Shown here: positions 1 to 12,000 of the stretch, piece after piece | Position numbering within the stretch: position 1 is the first letter of the stretch | Layout: every line of letters starts with the position of its first letter | DNA from: Megascapheus bottae | Lineage: Eukaryota > Chordata > Mammalia > Rodentia > Geomyidae | Direction: 5' to 3' | DNA: 64,000 nucleotides | Assembly (NCBI GenBank): GCA_024803745.1 | Contig: JANJXV010000016.1 | Coordinates: forward strand, 43,364,025-43,428,024 | Made by a program: the position numbers and the translations under genes | The notes under the pieces: generated by a model | Seen by the model: the letters and a program-made list of their open reading frames with translations, nothing else | The model's database searches: none | Told to the model about the DNA's origin: nothing

Positions 1-149
1 ATGATCCTAACTTGAGGGCTTGAAGCCAAACTCTGAGCTTCCTAGCTGTTAACATTAGTAGTGTGCATAGGTGCATTTTGTTTGGGTTGGTTTAGCTGAG
101 TTTTTACTTTTATAATTTTGCCATTATTATTAGAAAGGTGATGTACTAG

Positions 150-275
150 AGACGTTATAGTTCATAAGTTAGGTAACAATTACATTTCTTTTTGAACAAT
201 GCATCCATCCCTCGTTCTCTCCCATTTTCACTCACAAGTTATATAGTTCATTTTCAGCATAGTGTCTAATGGGGT
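150..275. repeat. Unclassified interspersed repeat, copy 1
   Basis: The order of blocks here (TTCATAAGTTAGGTAACA, then a CATTTCTTTTTGAACAATG block, a C/T-rich stretch, then GTTCATTTTCAGCATAGTGTC) reappears in diverged form at about 16,600-16,770. Two similar copies in one window indicate a dispersed repeat. I cannot assign its class; a piece of an L1 3' untranslated region or an old LTR is possible. Confidence 0.4.
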
Positions 276-279
276 TGAC

Positions 280-930
280 AGAGTTTTGAGTGGTGGTAGG
301 AAGTCAGGAAGGAATATGTGGTTGGGGCAGAAGGCACATAGACAGAAGTGTTCCTTTTATCAAGAGTTCTATACCAGAACAGCCTGGTATGAGGAGGAAA
401 TAGCCTCATCAGGTTCTTAGGATTGGCTCCAGATTGCATTGCTCTCAACAGCATCTTACCAGTAATTACAGTAATTACAAATAATCTTACAGTGACAGGT
501 CACTAACATATTTTCTGTGGGAAGGCTAATTGTCAAGGCCCAAGCACAATCAGAAAATTGATTTCCTGATTTTAAAGCCAGAACAGAATATTGGAGTTGG
601 TCTCCGTCTTTCTGTCTGAGTCCACAATCTGTTCTGAGCCTCCCTGTGTGGCGCTGAGATGTGGAGGGCCAACTTCCTGTGGGCCTCTGCCCTGCCACTG
701 TTAGAAGTTCTACGGAAGCCGGTTCCAGGGGCCCCAAGTGTTCTGCTCTGCGAGCAGCCTGGACATGCCAGCACTGTCAAGGATCTAAGGTGTCCTTTGG
801 TTGGCATGATGCAGCCCCAAAGCAGGTTCCATGAGTGATGCTTTCCCTGAGCCCAGGTTATCTGGGATATGGTGCACTGATTATATTGATTTAGAGAGCT
901 TTTTGTTTTTTAGTTTATATAGCTCTTTCT
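280..930. other. Unique-looking sequence, no gene seen
   Basis: No repeat family or coding signature recognised. Short open frames on the minus strand (up to 93 codons) overlap one another in different frames and show no familiar domain. Confidence 0.5.
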
Positions 931-931
931 T

Positions 932-1131
932 TCTTTTTTTTTTTTTGGCCAGTCTTGGGCTTAAGCTCAGGGCCAGAGGACTGTCCTTGGATTTTTATCA
1001 AGGCTAGAACTCTACCACTTGAGCCTCAGCACCACTTCTGGCTTTTTCTAAGTATGTGGTACCAAGGAATCAAACCCGGGTCTTTGTGCATGCTAGGCAA
1101 GCACTCTACCACTAGGCCAAACTCCTGGCCC
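932..1131 (-). mobile_element. Type A SINE (tRNA/ID-like), antisense
   Basis: Poly-T at the left followed by the reverse of the type A tail (GGCCAGTCTTGGGCTTAAGC). It ends at the reverse of the head (CACTCTACCACTAGGCCAAA). The B-box-like element of the internal RNA polymerase III promoter can be read in reverse as GGAATCAAACCCGGG. Essentially full length at about 200 bp. Confidence 0.9.
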
Positions 1132-1384
1132 TTGTCTACCTCTTTCTAATGGGTTGTGCAGATGAATTGAGTTTTGAAATTGTTCTAAGGAATAAATGAG
1201 AGATTGTTACAATCTATTATTTTTAATAGATTATGAGCTTGAAAGTGTCAGTTTGTGTAAACATAAATATATGTATGCAATAAGTATCCAATTAGTGGAT
1301 TCCCTGGATATCTTCATTGACAGTTGCTCCTTTACCCACAGGAGAATTTCAGGCTGGGCTTTGTTCTATAAAAGTGTCACAGTG

Positions 1385-1605
1385 GAAGTATGGCTTCTCC
1401 TCTGGAGGGAACTGTACACTCTCTGTACCTCTCTGTATGAAGTATGGCTTCTTCTCTGGAGGGAACTGTACACTCTCCGTACCTCTCTATGTGAAGTATG
1501 GCTTCTCCTCTGGAGGGAACTGTACACTCTCCATACCTCTCTATGTGAAGTATGGCTTCTCCTCTGGAGGGAACTGTACACTCTCCGTACCTCTCTATAT
1601 GGAGG
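1385..1605. repeat. Tandem repeat, 54-bp period, 4 copies
   Basis: Units begin with GAAGTATGGCTTCT at 1,385, 1,439, 1,493 and 1,547, exactly 54 bp apart, with a few substitutions between units. Because 54 is a multiple of three, any stop-free frame stays open across the array. That explains the open frames of about 71-145 codons here on both strands; I see no reason to call them genes. Confidence 0.95.
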
Positions 1606-1779
1606 GTTTGGTAGTCGGGAACTTCAGGGTTGAATGAAGGGTGAATGTAAAACTCTACTTTGGGCACATCCTGGGCATTTAACAAGGGAAACTAGGGAAA
1701 CTAATTATGAGTACCATGAGTCCTTCTCACTCTGGAGGTGACACTTTCTCTACTCAAGTGCATTCCTTTCCTAGTGAAC

Positions 1780-1823
1780 TGTGTGTATGTGTGTGTGCAC
1801 ACGCATGTGCGCGCGCATGCACA
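1780..1823. repeat. 44-bp alternating purine-pyrimidine tract
   Basis: Every base from 1,780 to 1,823 alternates pyrimidine and purine: a TG run, then CACACGCATG, then GCGCGCGCATGCACA. Such tracts are classic candidates for left-handed Z-DNA. Whether it adopts that form in cells is unknown. Confidence 0.85.
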
Positions 1824-1847
1824 AGTTCACGCACACGCAAGTTCTAG

Positions 1848-2023
1848 AACATGAACGTATGGCCTATGCACTGTCCTTGAGCGTTTCTCAAGGCTAGCAT
1901 TCTAACTTGAGTCATAGTGAACCACTTCTGGCTTTTTCTGTGTATGTGGTTCCTAGGAATTGAACGTAGGGCTTCATGCATGGTAGGCCAGCACTCTACC
2001 ACTAAGGCCATACTTCTGGCCCC
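1848..2023 (-). mobile_element. Type A SINE, antisense, diverged
   Basis: The reverse of the type A body is recognisable (CACTGTCCTTGAGC, CCACTTCTGGCTTTTTCTG, GGGCTTCATGCATGGTAGGC, CACTCTACCACTAAGGCC). The poly-T/tail end is degraded, so this is an older copy than the one at 932. Confidence 0.85.
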
Positions 2024-2750
2024 AACTTTACTTGGTAGAAGGAGCACAGTTTTCAAGGGAAGCTCCCTAAGCATGACCTGTGTTTTGAACTATCCCCAAG
2101 CCTTCCCAATCATACTTGCCACCCTTCCCCTGTTTATAAAGTCATAGCATATGTCTTAGCAGTGCAAAAGTAAACATTATCTGTCTCCACTCAATAGACA
2201 GCTCCTTTTGACCATGTATTCCGTCTATCCACCCCCCCCCCCAGCCCATCACCTGTTCAGCATTCCCTGAAGTCTGCATCAGGTAAGCGAAGCTGCCCAG
2301 TGTTTGTGACTCAGCCGTGGAGTGGTCAGCACAGAGGCCAGCTCCTCACTGTCCTCATCACTCACAGAGTCTTATGTGAATGAATATAAGAATAGATTGG
2401 ACTTTACTGCTCCTGCTTAGTGCTGAAAAAGGCTTCTGTATCAATTCTGGCAGGTGACATTGGTACCTAAGATCAAAGATTCAAACTGAGGCATGCGGTG
2501 CCTAAATAGAGTGAAGAAGAGTAGGTGACATGCTTGTAACTTCCAGAAGGAACATGACCTCATTTATATAGTAAGCTCTTCCAAGAATTCAGAGCTGACA
2601 GCTGCAAATCTAGAACTATCTGTGATAAGACTTTTTCATTACTAAATCTCTGTATCCTGTACATCAGAAATACTTCATTTCATCAGTAGGAAGCAACATA
2701 GAAATGTCCTGTTGATAACTTCCTGACTTATAGAATATTGCCCTTACCGG
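2024..2750. other. Unique-looking sequence, no gene seen
   Basis: Nothing recognised apart from a short poly-C tract near 2,231. Confidence 0.5.
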
Positions 2751-3039
2751 TTTTATTTGTTTTTGTTTTTGGTGGGTCATGGGGCTTGAACTTGGCCTGG
2801 GCACTGTCCCTGAGCTCTTCAGCTAAAGGCTTCCTCCCTACCCTTGGGTTACTCTGAGCTCTTGAGCTCAAGGCTACCGCCCTACCCTTGAGCCAAGCCC
2901 AACTTCTCATTTTCTAAAGGTTAATTGGAGATAAGAGTCCCAGGTCCTTTTCTGCCGGTGCTGGCTTTGAACCTTGATCCTCAGATCTCAGCCTCCTGAG
3001 TAGCTAGGATTACAGGCGTGAGCCACTGCACCCAGCTTG
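2751..3039 (-). mobile_element. Type B SINE with internal duplication, antisense
   Basis: Reverse tail (TTGGTGGGTCATGGGGCTTG), tRNA-like part and 7SL/B1-like head (CAGCCTCCTGAGTAGCTAGG, ATTACAGGCGTGAGCCACTG) are all present. At about 289 bp it is longer than other type B copies because the stretch GAGCTCTTCAGCT...CTACCCTTG occurs twice in the tRNA-like half. It carries the GAGCCAAGCCC variant seen also at 19,671, 25,438 and 28,441. Confidence 0.9.
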
Positions 3040-3600
3040 CCCTTACTGTTTTGCTGGATTATCATATTCAGGGGTTAAACCATTTTTCTCAAATATCCCA
3101 AATGTTAATACTTTTACAAGAGTCCAGAATAGGGCATGGCATTCTGTTTCTAGGTTAAATGTCTACCAAGCACATATTGAGGTACCTGCTGTGAAAGTGT
3201 GTACCTTTCCTGTCTTTCTCCAGCACTGAAGATCCCAGTGGCTGATATACCCCTTTGAACATGTTTGATGTTTCGTCAGTGTCTCCTGGCAGTGGTTGGG
3301 TATAGGCCCTTCAGAACGTGACACTGTTGTTTGTTCTGTTCATTTTCCCTACTCATTTCTGCATCATAGTTTTAGCCCTCTTGAACTACTGGCATGTGCC
3401 AGCTTCTTCAAGTCTGCTCCCAAATATGTCCCTTCTTATTTCTAGGCCTATGGGCTGTAAGCCCAGCCTTCCTCATTTCCCCAGGCCTGAGGGAGCTGTT
3501 TTCTGCTCCTGAAATACTTGTGTGCATGCCATATCTGCCCTTGCTAGGCTCTGCTGAGATCACTTGTTAAGCTATTTTCTCTCTCTCACTGTAAACTTTT
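3040..3600. other. Unique-looking sequence, no gene seen
   Basis: No repeat or coding signature recognised; a 64-codon plus-strand frame at 3,318 has no familiar features. Confidence 0.5.
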
Positions 3601-3793
3601 CTTTTTTTTTTGGCCAGTCCTGGGCTTGAGCTCAGAGCTTGAGCACTGTCCTTGGACTTTCTCAAGACTAGAGCTCTACCACTTGAGCCTCAGCTTCCAG
3701 CTTTTTTTCTATGTAGGTGTTACCGAGGAATCAAACCCGGGTCTTCATGCATACTAGACAAGCACTGTACTACTAGGCCAAACTCTCAGCCCT
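3601..3793 (-). mobile_element. Type A SINE, antisense
   Basis: Poly-T, GGCCAGTCCTGGGCTTGAGC, the CCACTTGAGCC block, reverse B box (GGAATCAAACCCGGG) and head (ACTACTAGGCCAAACTC) are in order. Full length. Confidence 0.92.
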
Positions 3794-4154
3794 CACTGTA
3801 AAGGCCCTCACTGTGAAGGCTTGCTAGTTGAAGGATTTAGGGGGGATGGGGTGGAATAATAGCTTAGTGAATGAACACCATTATTATATTTCCATCCGGA
3901 AATCTTATCAGTCACGCAAACTTTTTATATGAACTTCTTGTCATTCTTCTTCAGTCTTTCATCTTGCCTGTGAGAGAAGGCAAGCCTTCATTTTACACAG
4001 CTATTTGCCCTGTCATCAGAAACAGTTGTTCTTACTCCTGAAATCCAGCCACTGTTTTCTGACCATACATATTTATCTCCATAGGTTAGATTTACTCTTA
4101 CTCCTTTTTGAAATGAAGGCTTATGGAAAAGTTTATGGTCAGACAGTTGAAGGT

Positions 4155-4305
4155 AGGATTTTATTTTAAAATTTTTTGAGATAGAGACCCTGTGTTACCT
4201 AGCTTGGCTTAAGTTTCACCACCCTCCTACCATAGCTTCTTCGGTCACTGGATTATAGACTTAAGCATTGATCTCACTGTTCGATTCTGCGCACCCCTGT
4301 TTCCT
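4155..4305 (-). mobile_element. Old B1-like (7SL-derived) monomer, antisense
   Basis: The pattern TTTTTTGAGATAGAGACCCTGTGTTACC, a CTTGGCTTAAGTTTCACC block and GGATTATAGACTTAAGC matches a strongly diverged antisense B1/7SL monomer. Boundaries are uncertain. Confidence 0.55.
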
Positions 4306-4647
4306 AAATAGAACATTTCTGAGAGCTGAAATACATGATTAAGACATAGATTGCTTTTTAATATGCTGTTCATTCAAAAATCCTTTAATGGTGATTGTTT
4401 TCAGCATTTTAGAACGTTACTATGTAAAATTTAAATAGTTTGTACCAGTTTGTACTGATAATTCACATTTTTTGTAAAGAAAACTGAAGTTTTCTTGCAG
4501 TGATCATCCATTTACAATTTTGGAAGCATTTACTTGCCTAATTTAAGTGCATCCTAGTACTGTATCTGCTTGGCACAAATTTCCGAGTATGCTTAGTAGC
4601 ATTTGCAGACCATCTGTTAGGCCAGTAAGTTCTTATGCCTTTGAAGT

Positions 4648-4893
4648 TTGTGTTTTTGTTTTTGTTGTTGTTGGTTGTGGGGCTTGAACTCTGGGCCTGG
4701 GCCCTGTCCCTGAGCTCTTCAGCTCCAGGCTACCACTCTACCCCTTGAGCCACAGTGCTACTTCTGGTTTTCAAGTGGTTAATTGGAGATAAGAGTCGCA
4801 TGGTCTTTAGTGCCTGGGCTGGCTTTGAACCTCAATCCTTAGATCTCAGCCTCCTAAATAGCTAGGGTTATAGGTGTGAGCCACTAGCACCTG
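4648..4893 (-). mobile_element. Type B SINE, antisense
   Basis: T/G-rich tail, GGGGCTTGAACTCTGGGCC, GAGCTCTTCAGCTCCAGGC, GGTTAATTGGAGATAAGAG and CAGCCTCCTAAATAGCTAGG in order. Full length at about 245 bp. Confidence 0.92.
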
Positions 4894-4930
4894 GATTTTG
4901 GTTTATCTTTTAAGCAGATACTTTTCCTTT

Positions 4931-5115
4931 CTGGTTCTAGGGCTTGAGTTCAGGGCCTTACACTTGCTCGGTTATTAAATGAGCCATGCCTCCAGCTTTT
5001 TCCTATTTGTTTTAGAAATAGAAACTCTTAAGACTTTCTTTCCTAGGCTGACTTCAAATCATGATCTCCTGGACCTCAGTCGGTCATAGCTAGGATTAAA
5101 GATGGAAGTAAGCTA
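4931..5115 (-). mobile_element. Old composite ID/B1-type SINE, antisense
   Basis: An ID-like stretch (TAGGGCTTGAGTTCAGGGCC) is followed by a B1-like antisense stretch (TTTCCTAGGCTGACTTCAAATC, GGATTAAAGATG). Diverged relative of type B; limits approximate. Confidence 0.55.
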
Positions 5116-7840
5116 TCCACACTTGCATTTTAAATAGTCCTGTTTGTTTTTAACATATTGGGAAAACGTCGAAGTACTTTCATTTTTCCCCATTTAGTTG
5201 ATGCAAACTTTGTAGACAAAGCTCTTCATTTATGAAAGTCTTAAAATTTGTTAGCAAGAAGAAAGAATTGACAGTATTGTTTACATTTTAAATTCTTGCA
5301 CTTGTTGGATTTTATATTCAGCTTTTAAATAATTCACGTTATCAATATGGTGTTTAGTATTTATAATTTCATATTTTAATGGCTTAAGAATACTCAGACT
5401 TTGTCACACTTCAGAGATAGTTCATTGGAGCATTTAAAAGAGCATTTTGTGGAAGTTTTTCCACCATTGAAAATTTTATGGTATTTGCACAAGTAAGGAT
5501 AGCATACATTTGCCAATCAGATTTGAATGCCTGCATGCGCAGGTCCTCCTGACCTTGAGTGATCAAAAATATCTGTGGCGCCCTCTTGGGGAAAAGAATG
5601 TCTTTCCAGCCATCGGTAGATAGTACCTGCAGCCCCAGTGAGAGCTCATAACTTGTGAAACGCACTTGGACAAACACCAAGTGTAATACTAGGAGGCAGA
5701 GCGACTGTATAACTGATTTTCACATAGTCCCTCATCAAAGCACCCCCAGCCCAAGCCGTGGAGGGGAAGGGATGGGAAGAATCCAGTGGTCAGGTAAACA
5801 AGCCTGGAACCAAAATCACTGTCCTCACAAGGATAAGGCTGTAGAAGCAGATAGCATGGCATACCCCTCAATCCATCTTACCTTTGCTCTTAACTTAGAT
5901 ACATCATGGTTATACCTTCCAAATAGGATTTCAGATGGTTTGCAATAAGATTACAAAGAAATGAAGAAAAATAAGTTAAGTTCAAAAGTGCTTTTTGTTG
6001 CAACTTTGGGGTTTCTGCTACATATAATAGAATTAAAAGTAATCCATCTTGCTTTATTAGTTGAGAAAAATTTTCACGTACACCATCTGAAATGTTCAGC
6101 AACCTGTTCTGTTTTCTCAGTTCTTCTGAATCTGACTCATTACCAAACTCATAAATTATGTTTATCTTTATTTTTCTACCTTTTTCATATCCAGGATTAA
6201 GCACTTTATTGTTGACTTTCACTACATACATTTTCTTTAGTTTGAGTTCTATAGATAAATGCTGATAATAGTGAATGTTTTTCTTGCTTTATGAACCACA
6301 GCATTCTTATTGATGCTGATATGTTTCTCCAGGTATAGCACACAGACTGCTAGTATCAGAAATGTTTGGGAATGGTAAGTGTCTTGTAAAATTCAAAGCT
6401 TACTTCATGAATGAAAATGACTTCATGAAGGGCTTATCGTTCTTTATTTTCATCTATAATTGTGGTTATGATTGCTTTAGAGAGCTCTTCAGATAAGAGC
6501 TATGTAGTACTTTGGAAAAAAAAAAAGAAAAGGGGGGCAGTTGTTTTCATCAGGTAGAAAATACAAGTCCTCCATTAAAGATAACTTCCATTTTCAAAGT
6601 TTGATCAAAGGACACTCAAAACTCCAAATGCCATGATTAAAGTTGTTTCCACCTGTCTTGGTACATCATCAATATTATTATCTCCCTTGTTTCAGTAAAC
6701 ACTGGTCTTATCATTTTAAAATGCCTTTCATTTCAGTCAATTCTGTCTTTTTGGCTGTGTGGTCCCTCACTAGTGCTGGCAGGGCTAGTAGCTGGTCCTC
6801 GGCCTGAGGAGGCCACTTACCTAAGAGCTACCTACCTGTGGGAACCCAAGTATTCCTTGAGCTCTCCCAGGTTAATAAAGTGACTAGTCCACTATTTCTT
6901 TGAATGGATGGCATTAGAATTAGAACTCAGATTTCCAACATTTATTTCCTCTGTCTGGTACTTTGTTCTAAAATTCCACCTAAATGATCTCTTGACTTAA
7001 ATTTAATCATCTTTCTGGATCTTCTGATGTTACATCTGTTCAGTTAGGTATAAACTTTTTGGTTTAGGGCTTGTGTTTGCATGCTTGTTATGGTTTATTT
7101 TGTTTCATTTTATCCTAACACTGACTACTATGAAATTATGTAGGAGTGGAAAGAGGGGGTTTGATCAACAAGTCATGGGTATAGGTAGTTCAGTAAGACT
7201 CTGTGATTTAGATATTGCACAGTGGTTGTGCAGGCTGGCGCAAAAGATGGCTTTGTGTGGTTGTTATGGGGTTGCTTTAGGTGTTATGTGACCTGTCATA
7301 GTCTTCCCATTATACTGTCACCAGTATGAGTGGGGTATGGCACATCACTTTCGTTTAGGTACTTTACCTTTCCAACTTCGAAGTTTCATTGTCTTGAATA
7401 CACTTTCTGTTTAGATGGTTTCTTCACTTGTGGAATTCAGAATTGGTAGTTATTTACTTCCAGCCACCTCTTCTGCTTTCATAGCTTCAGGTCAGAAATC
7501 TTCTTTTATTTGAAGTCTCCAGGTGGAGAATGTGTTATTTCTTCCCAGTTTTAAGAGTTCTTCTTTGCCTTTAATTTTTAAAGGCTTAATTACAATGTGC
7601 CTTCATGCAGATTTTTTCAGTGTTTTCTTCTTTCAGGTTCACTGAACTTTTTAATCTTAGGGTTCTGTCTTCCACCAAATTTGGGCAGTTTTCTGAGTTT
7701 ATTTCTTTTAAAAAAATTTATTCCCTTCTTCTATTATTCTTGAATTCTGGTGATTTGAAGAGTCACAAACCTACCAAGTCAGCAAGTTTTGACCTCATTT
7801 ATTGCATGTTCCAATTTCACAATTTTGAAATTCCTCTTTT
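5116..7840. other. 2.7 kb unique-looking sequence
   Basis: AT-rich and without recognisable young repeats. Open frames (for example 5,411-5,680 and 5,890-6,231 on the minus strand, 5,655-5,948 on the plus strand) overlap in conflicting frames and have no domain I recognise. Confidence 0.5.
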
Positions 7841-7849
7841 TTTGTCACC

Positions 7850-8150
7850 TCCTTGTTTGCTCCATGTGTTTCGAGGCCAGTCCCATGCCTCTCTGCCCCC
7901 TTCTGGTGGTTCTTTGGACTGTGGCAGCATTACTTCCATCTTCACAAGGAGCTCATCTTGAATGTCTATGTCAGTTTTCCTTGTCATATAGATACCGATG
8001 ACACTAAGTTTGGAGCCCAGCTTCCTCCAGGATGGCCTTGTCTTACGTACTAACATTCACAAGGACCCTGTTTCCAAACAAAGTCACATTCTGAGGTACG
8101 GGCATTGGGACTTCATCACATGAATTTTTGAAAGATGTGACTCAACCAAG
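7850..8150 (+). mobile_element. Ancient mammalian interspersed repeat, class unassigned
   Basis: The stretch CCTGTTTCCAAACAAAGTCACATTCTGAGG followed by GGGACTTCATCACATGAATTTTTG is a widely dispersed mammalian repeat pattern. A second copy with matching TTATTTCCAAACGC, CACATTCTAAAACACCAGG and CTTCAACATGTGAATTCTAGG lies at 56,427-56,745. I cannot give its family name with confidence. Confidence 0.55.
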
Positions 8151-8790
8151 AATAAACTGGAGGTTAAATTAATTTTGTATAATAAATATATATTCACATA
8201 TATGTTCTAATGGATACTATGAAATATAGACAACAGTCTGAACAGCAGTGCAAATGTAAGTGAAAAATGGGCCTGTATACCTCACACCCGTGTACCCTGT
8301 GAAGCAGGTGATCGATTGCCTTGGTCCTGAAGGTGGAACAGCCAGCTGCACAGTTCACAGCTGCACACCTCTTCTGTACCTAAGAATTGCTGCCACTTCA
8401 AGTCTGGCCTTGCAGATTTTAGTCATATCTTGCATAAGGATTGCAACCATTCATCTTTAAAAGAAGTCTTAATAATCATACAAATCTTCGCAATAAAAGG
8501 TACAAAGAAATGAAAACAAAAGAGGTCTCCAATATAATGGCATTGCCATAGATTAATTGGCTACTTGTTTGAAAAATGGTTCTAATGACATCTCACTTTT
8601 CCCCCTAAGTATCAAATTACCCGTGGTAACTTTACCTGATTATCTTAATCATGCTAAATATGAAACTGTCTTACTTGGAGGTGTTACATTTAAAGATGCC
8701 GTATTTATGCCTTTCAACAGTATTCCACTACAACTTGCATTGAAAAAACTACCAGTACTGAAATGGATAATATCTTTCCTTCAAGAATGA

Positions 8791-9030
8791 AGCCAGGTGG
8801 TGGCTCACACCTGTAATCCTAGCAACTCAAGAGGCTGAGATCTGAGGATTGCGGTTCAAAGCCAGCCTGGACACTAAAGTCTGAGACTCTTATCTACAAT
8901 TAACCACCATAAAACCAGAAGTGGTGCTGTGGCCCAAGGGGTAGGGCGGTGGCCTTGAGCTGAAGAGCTCAGAAATAGTGCCCAGGCCCAGAGTTCAAGT
9001 CCCACAACTGACAAAAAAAAAAAACCAAAA
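8791..9030 (+). mobile_element. Type B SINE, sense
   Basis: Starts AGCCAGGTGGTGGCTCACAC. The 7SL-like head runs through CTGAGATCTGAGGATTGCGG. The tRNA-like part GAAGTGGTGCTGTGGCCC and the tail CCCACAACTGACA then lead into an A-rich run. Full length. Confidence 0.95.
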
Positions 9031-12000
9031 CACACGTAGTTTCCTCTTTGGAAGTTGCAGGGTAGCATACTAATTTAGAGCTGTCTTGGTTCTTTTTAAA
9101 GTAAGTTGTACACTTCATGTATAGGATTAATCATTATGACCTTACTAACAACCAAAATTTGTATGTGTATATACCACATAGAGTAAGAATTTGAGCACTC
9201 AAGAGATGTCTTTTTTTCAGCTTCTACTTTGTTCTGTCTTTGGGAAGATAAGAATGAGAATCAGTGTAGAGTGAAAGTATTAGTAAAATCTGAGATGCTA
9301 TCTTCTCCCTGATTTTTATGTACAATGTGCTGGGCTGCTAGCAGATTCTGGGACTGGGTCCATTAATACATGCTTAGGTTATGCAAGATTTTGTCTTAAT
9401 ATGCTCAGTCTTTATTTATGTAAAGCATAATTCTGAATCCATTTGAGTAATGTGCATTTAGCATAAGCAGAGTTGTAAGCTGGCATTATTAAAATGCATA
9501 AAGTTGACATCCTGGGCTTCTACTGAAATATGCTTTTAATTGAAGCAGAATTATGGCGATATATTAGCCATGTGAGTCTGATTATAGCACAGCATTGGCC
9601 TGTACAGAGCTCTTTCCTCCAGAAGAACAGTGCAGTGTAGCAGCCCATGTGTTGTGGCTAAGATATTAAAATTCTATGGTATATATATATAGATAGATAG
9701 ATAGATAGATATATCTATAGATATATCTGATTGTTTGATAGAGTGTTATCTAAGCATGTTATCTTCTAAGAGATGTATCTTGTAGCCAAGTAGCTTTGAA
9801 AAGAAGTTGTCAGTGATAATTATATTTACAAATGATTGAAGGTCATTCATAAAAAAACATTCATTGCTTTGAGAAGCTCTATTTCTATTTCAGCCTTTGG
9901 AATAACTAATGGGAGGAATAGAATAAGCATTCTTTGGTTATACTTTTTGCTTACTTTTGTGTTTTTATTAAATTGTAATTCATACTTCGCATAATAAATC
10001 TAGGAAGAAAATCGCCTATAGATGCCATCGTTTCTCTGTAGATTAGACGTCAGTGTTCAAAATTAGAAACCTAAAATTATCAACATCAGTGAGTATGCTA
10101 AACCTTAATTTTCTAATTTCAACCTGCAAAAGGAGGTCTTTGGGGCATGATAATGTGATAACATGTAGTATCTGTTTTAATAAGTAATGCTCTAACAAGG
10201 ATTGGAGTCTGATATAATATGAATGCTTTCTGAAGTTTTGGTAAGGTATTTTTTTTTCTACCACATGTTATTTTAATCAAGGCTCACAGACAAAATGACC
10301 TATTTTTTCGAAGTATTTCTCCTTATATCAACCTATGGTGTTCCCTTTCAGTAAACTTAGGAGCTGTCTTTTTATTTATGCACTTTAATTAACTACATAA
10401 AATATCTTCCACATACATGATCCTCATCCTTTCATTTGTGTTCCCTTTTTATAAGTAGATGCTACTGGCTTGTGTGTGTTTCAGGCTGGTTTTGACACGG
10501 GGTACATTGCTTGCATTCTCATTTCAGCTAGACCTGATTTCACAATCAGAAATAAGCACATTTCCCTCATCAGTCAATGGTCTGCTTGTCCTTCTGTATT
10601 AGGGTCTTTTTCTCAAAGGGATGAGTTTATTTGTCCCTGTGTCATGCCTCCCTTCCAAGTTCATCTGTTTTATGGTATTATTTATAGCACTAGTGTCCTT
10701 TATATTACACTCCTTTGTTCTTCAACCCAGAGATTTTTCTATATAGGTCTAACTTTACAGGTTGATTAGAGACCCATGCAGCTGTAATTCAATAGAGCAC
10801 TGCCTTGCTTACAAAGTCCAGAGTTCCTGTGCTGTCAACTAGGGTAATCAGCGCATAGACCAAGAGCTTCTGGAACTAAGTAAACCATGAGAAAAAACAG
10901 TCTGGGCTGCCAGTAACCCTTCCCGGAGATGTAACAGCCTCTGACTGCTAAGTGCTCATTGTCATACATGACCATAGAGAATGAAGGCTCACATTCTGTC
11001 TCACTGTGTTTTGCCTTGGCACTCCTCATATTCTTCCACAGAACCTAAGCGGTTTTGTTAGACAGATAGACACACCTGCATCCTCTCACAGGTGCGTATA
11101 TGTGGGTTTCTGATATGGACCATCAGATTCTTTAAAACTAGTAAGCTAACTAAATTGAGAATTTTCCTGATCTATGAAGAAGACAACCTTCACAGTCAAG
11201 TGCAAGCCCTTAAACTGTTAGCAAAGGTGTGCTTGCTGGCCCATAGGCTACTGCATGTGTGAGGAGTAGTATAGGCTGGACAGGCAGAAAACAAAAGGAT
11301 TTTTCCCCCATGTGGAACTTTTACAATTTGAACATTGCTTTTGTTTAAACACCTTTTTATTGTTTTTCTTTCATAATTATGTACCTTTTAGTACATTTGA
11401 TGGCTTTATCGATGATCTGGATGTTGCTTGCAGTAGTTTGTGATGAAAAACTGAAAACATGCATCTAGGAATTCATTCTGGTCTGGATTAGGTTCAGCTA
11501 ACAGGTGGTAGGATCGAGTGTAAAATCCACCAATCAGTGGAAGGTCTGCCTGCCACCAGATACCATTGTCCACTGGTTGGGGTAGTGAACCATGACAGTA
11601 AACCATTATGTGGGCAGAGCACCTTTTAGTAAATATCTCTTTCTCATAAGAGACTCATTGAAAATGCAACCCTAAATTTGTATGTAAAAGATATTGATTA
11701 ATTAGAGGCTAAGAATAAGTTTGATCTTACATGCATATAATTAACTGGTGAGTGTAAACCTTACTAGAAAACCATTTGTTTCCATAGATTTTAGTGGTGC
11801 TATTTATTGGCCATCTGAGGTGATTCCATACTTGACTGTCCACTTGTCAGGACTTAACCTAGAAAGGCGCAGCCCACCACAAGTAGTGAGTGCCTGTATC
11901 TGTGGATGACATTGAGCCCTATAATTTAATACCTTTTCCAGTCTGAAGTATGATGACAAATTTGCACAAGTGTTCACAAACAGAAAAATTGTCCTTATTA

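Noticed and set aside
1196..1685. Open frames of 71-145 codons on both strands
   Set aside because: Produced by the 54-bp tandem repeat, whose period is a multiple of three.
5411..6231. Minus-strand frames of 89 and 113 codons as small genes
   Set aside because: Overlap plus-strand frames of similar length, AT-rich, no recognisable domain or splice context.
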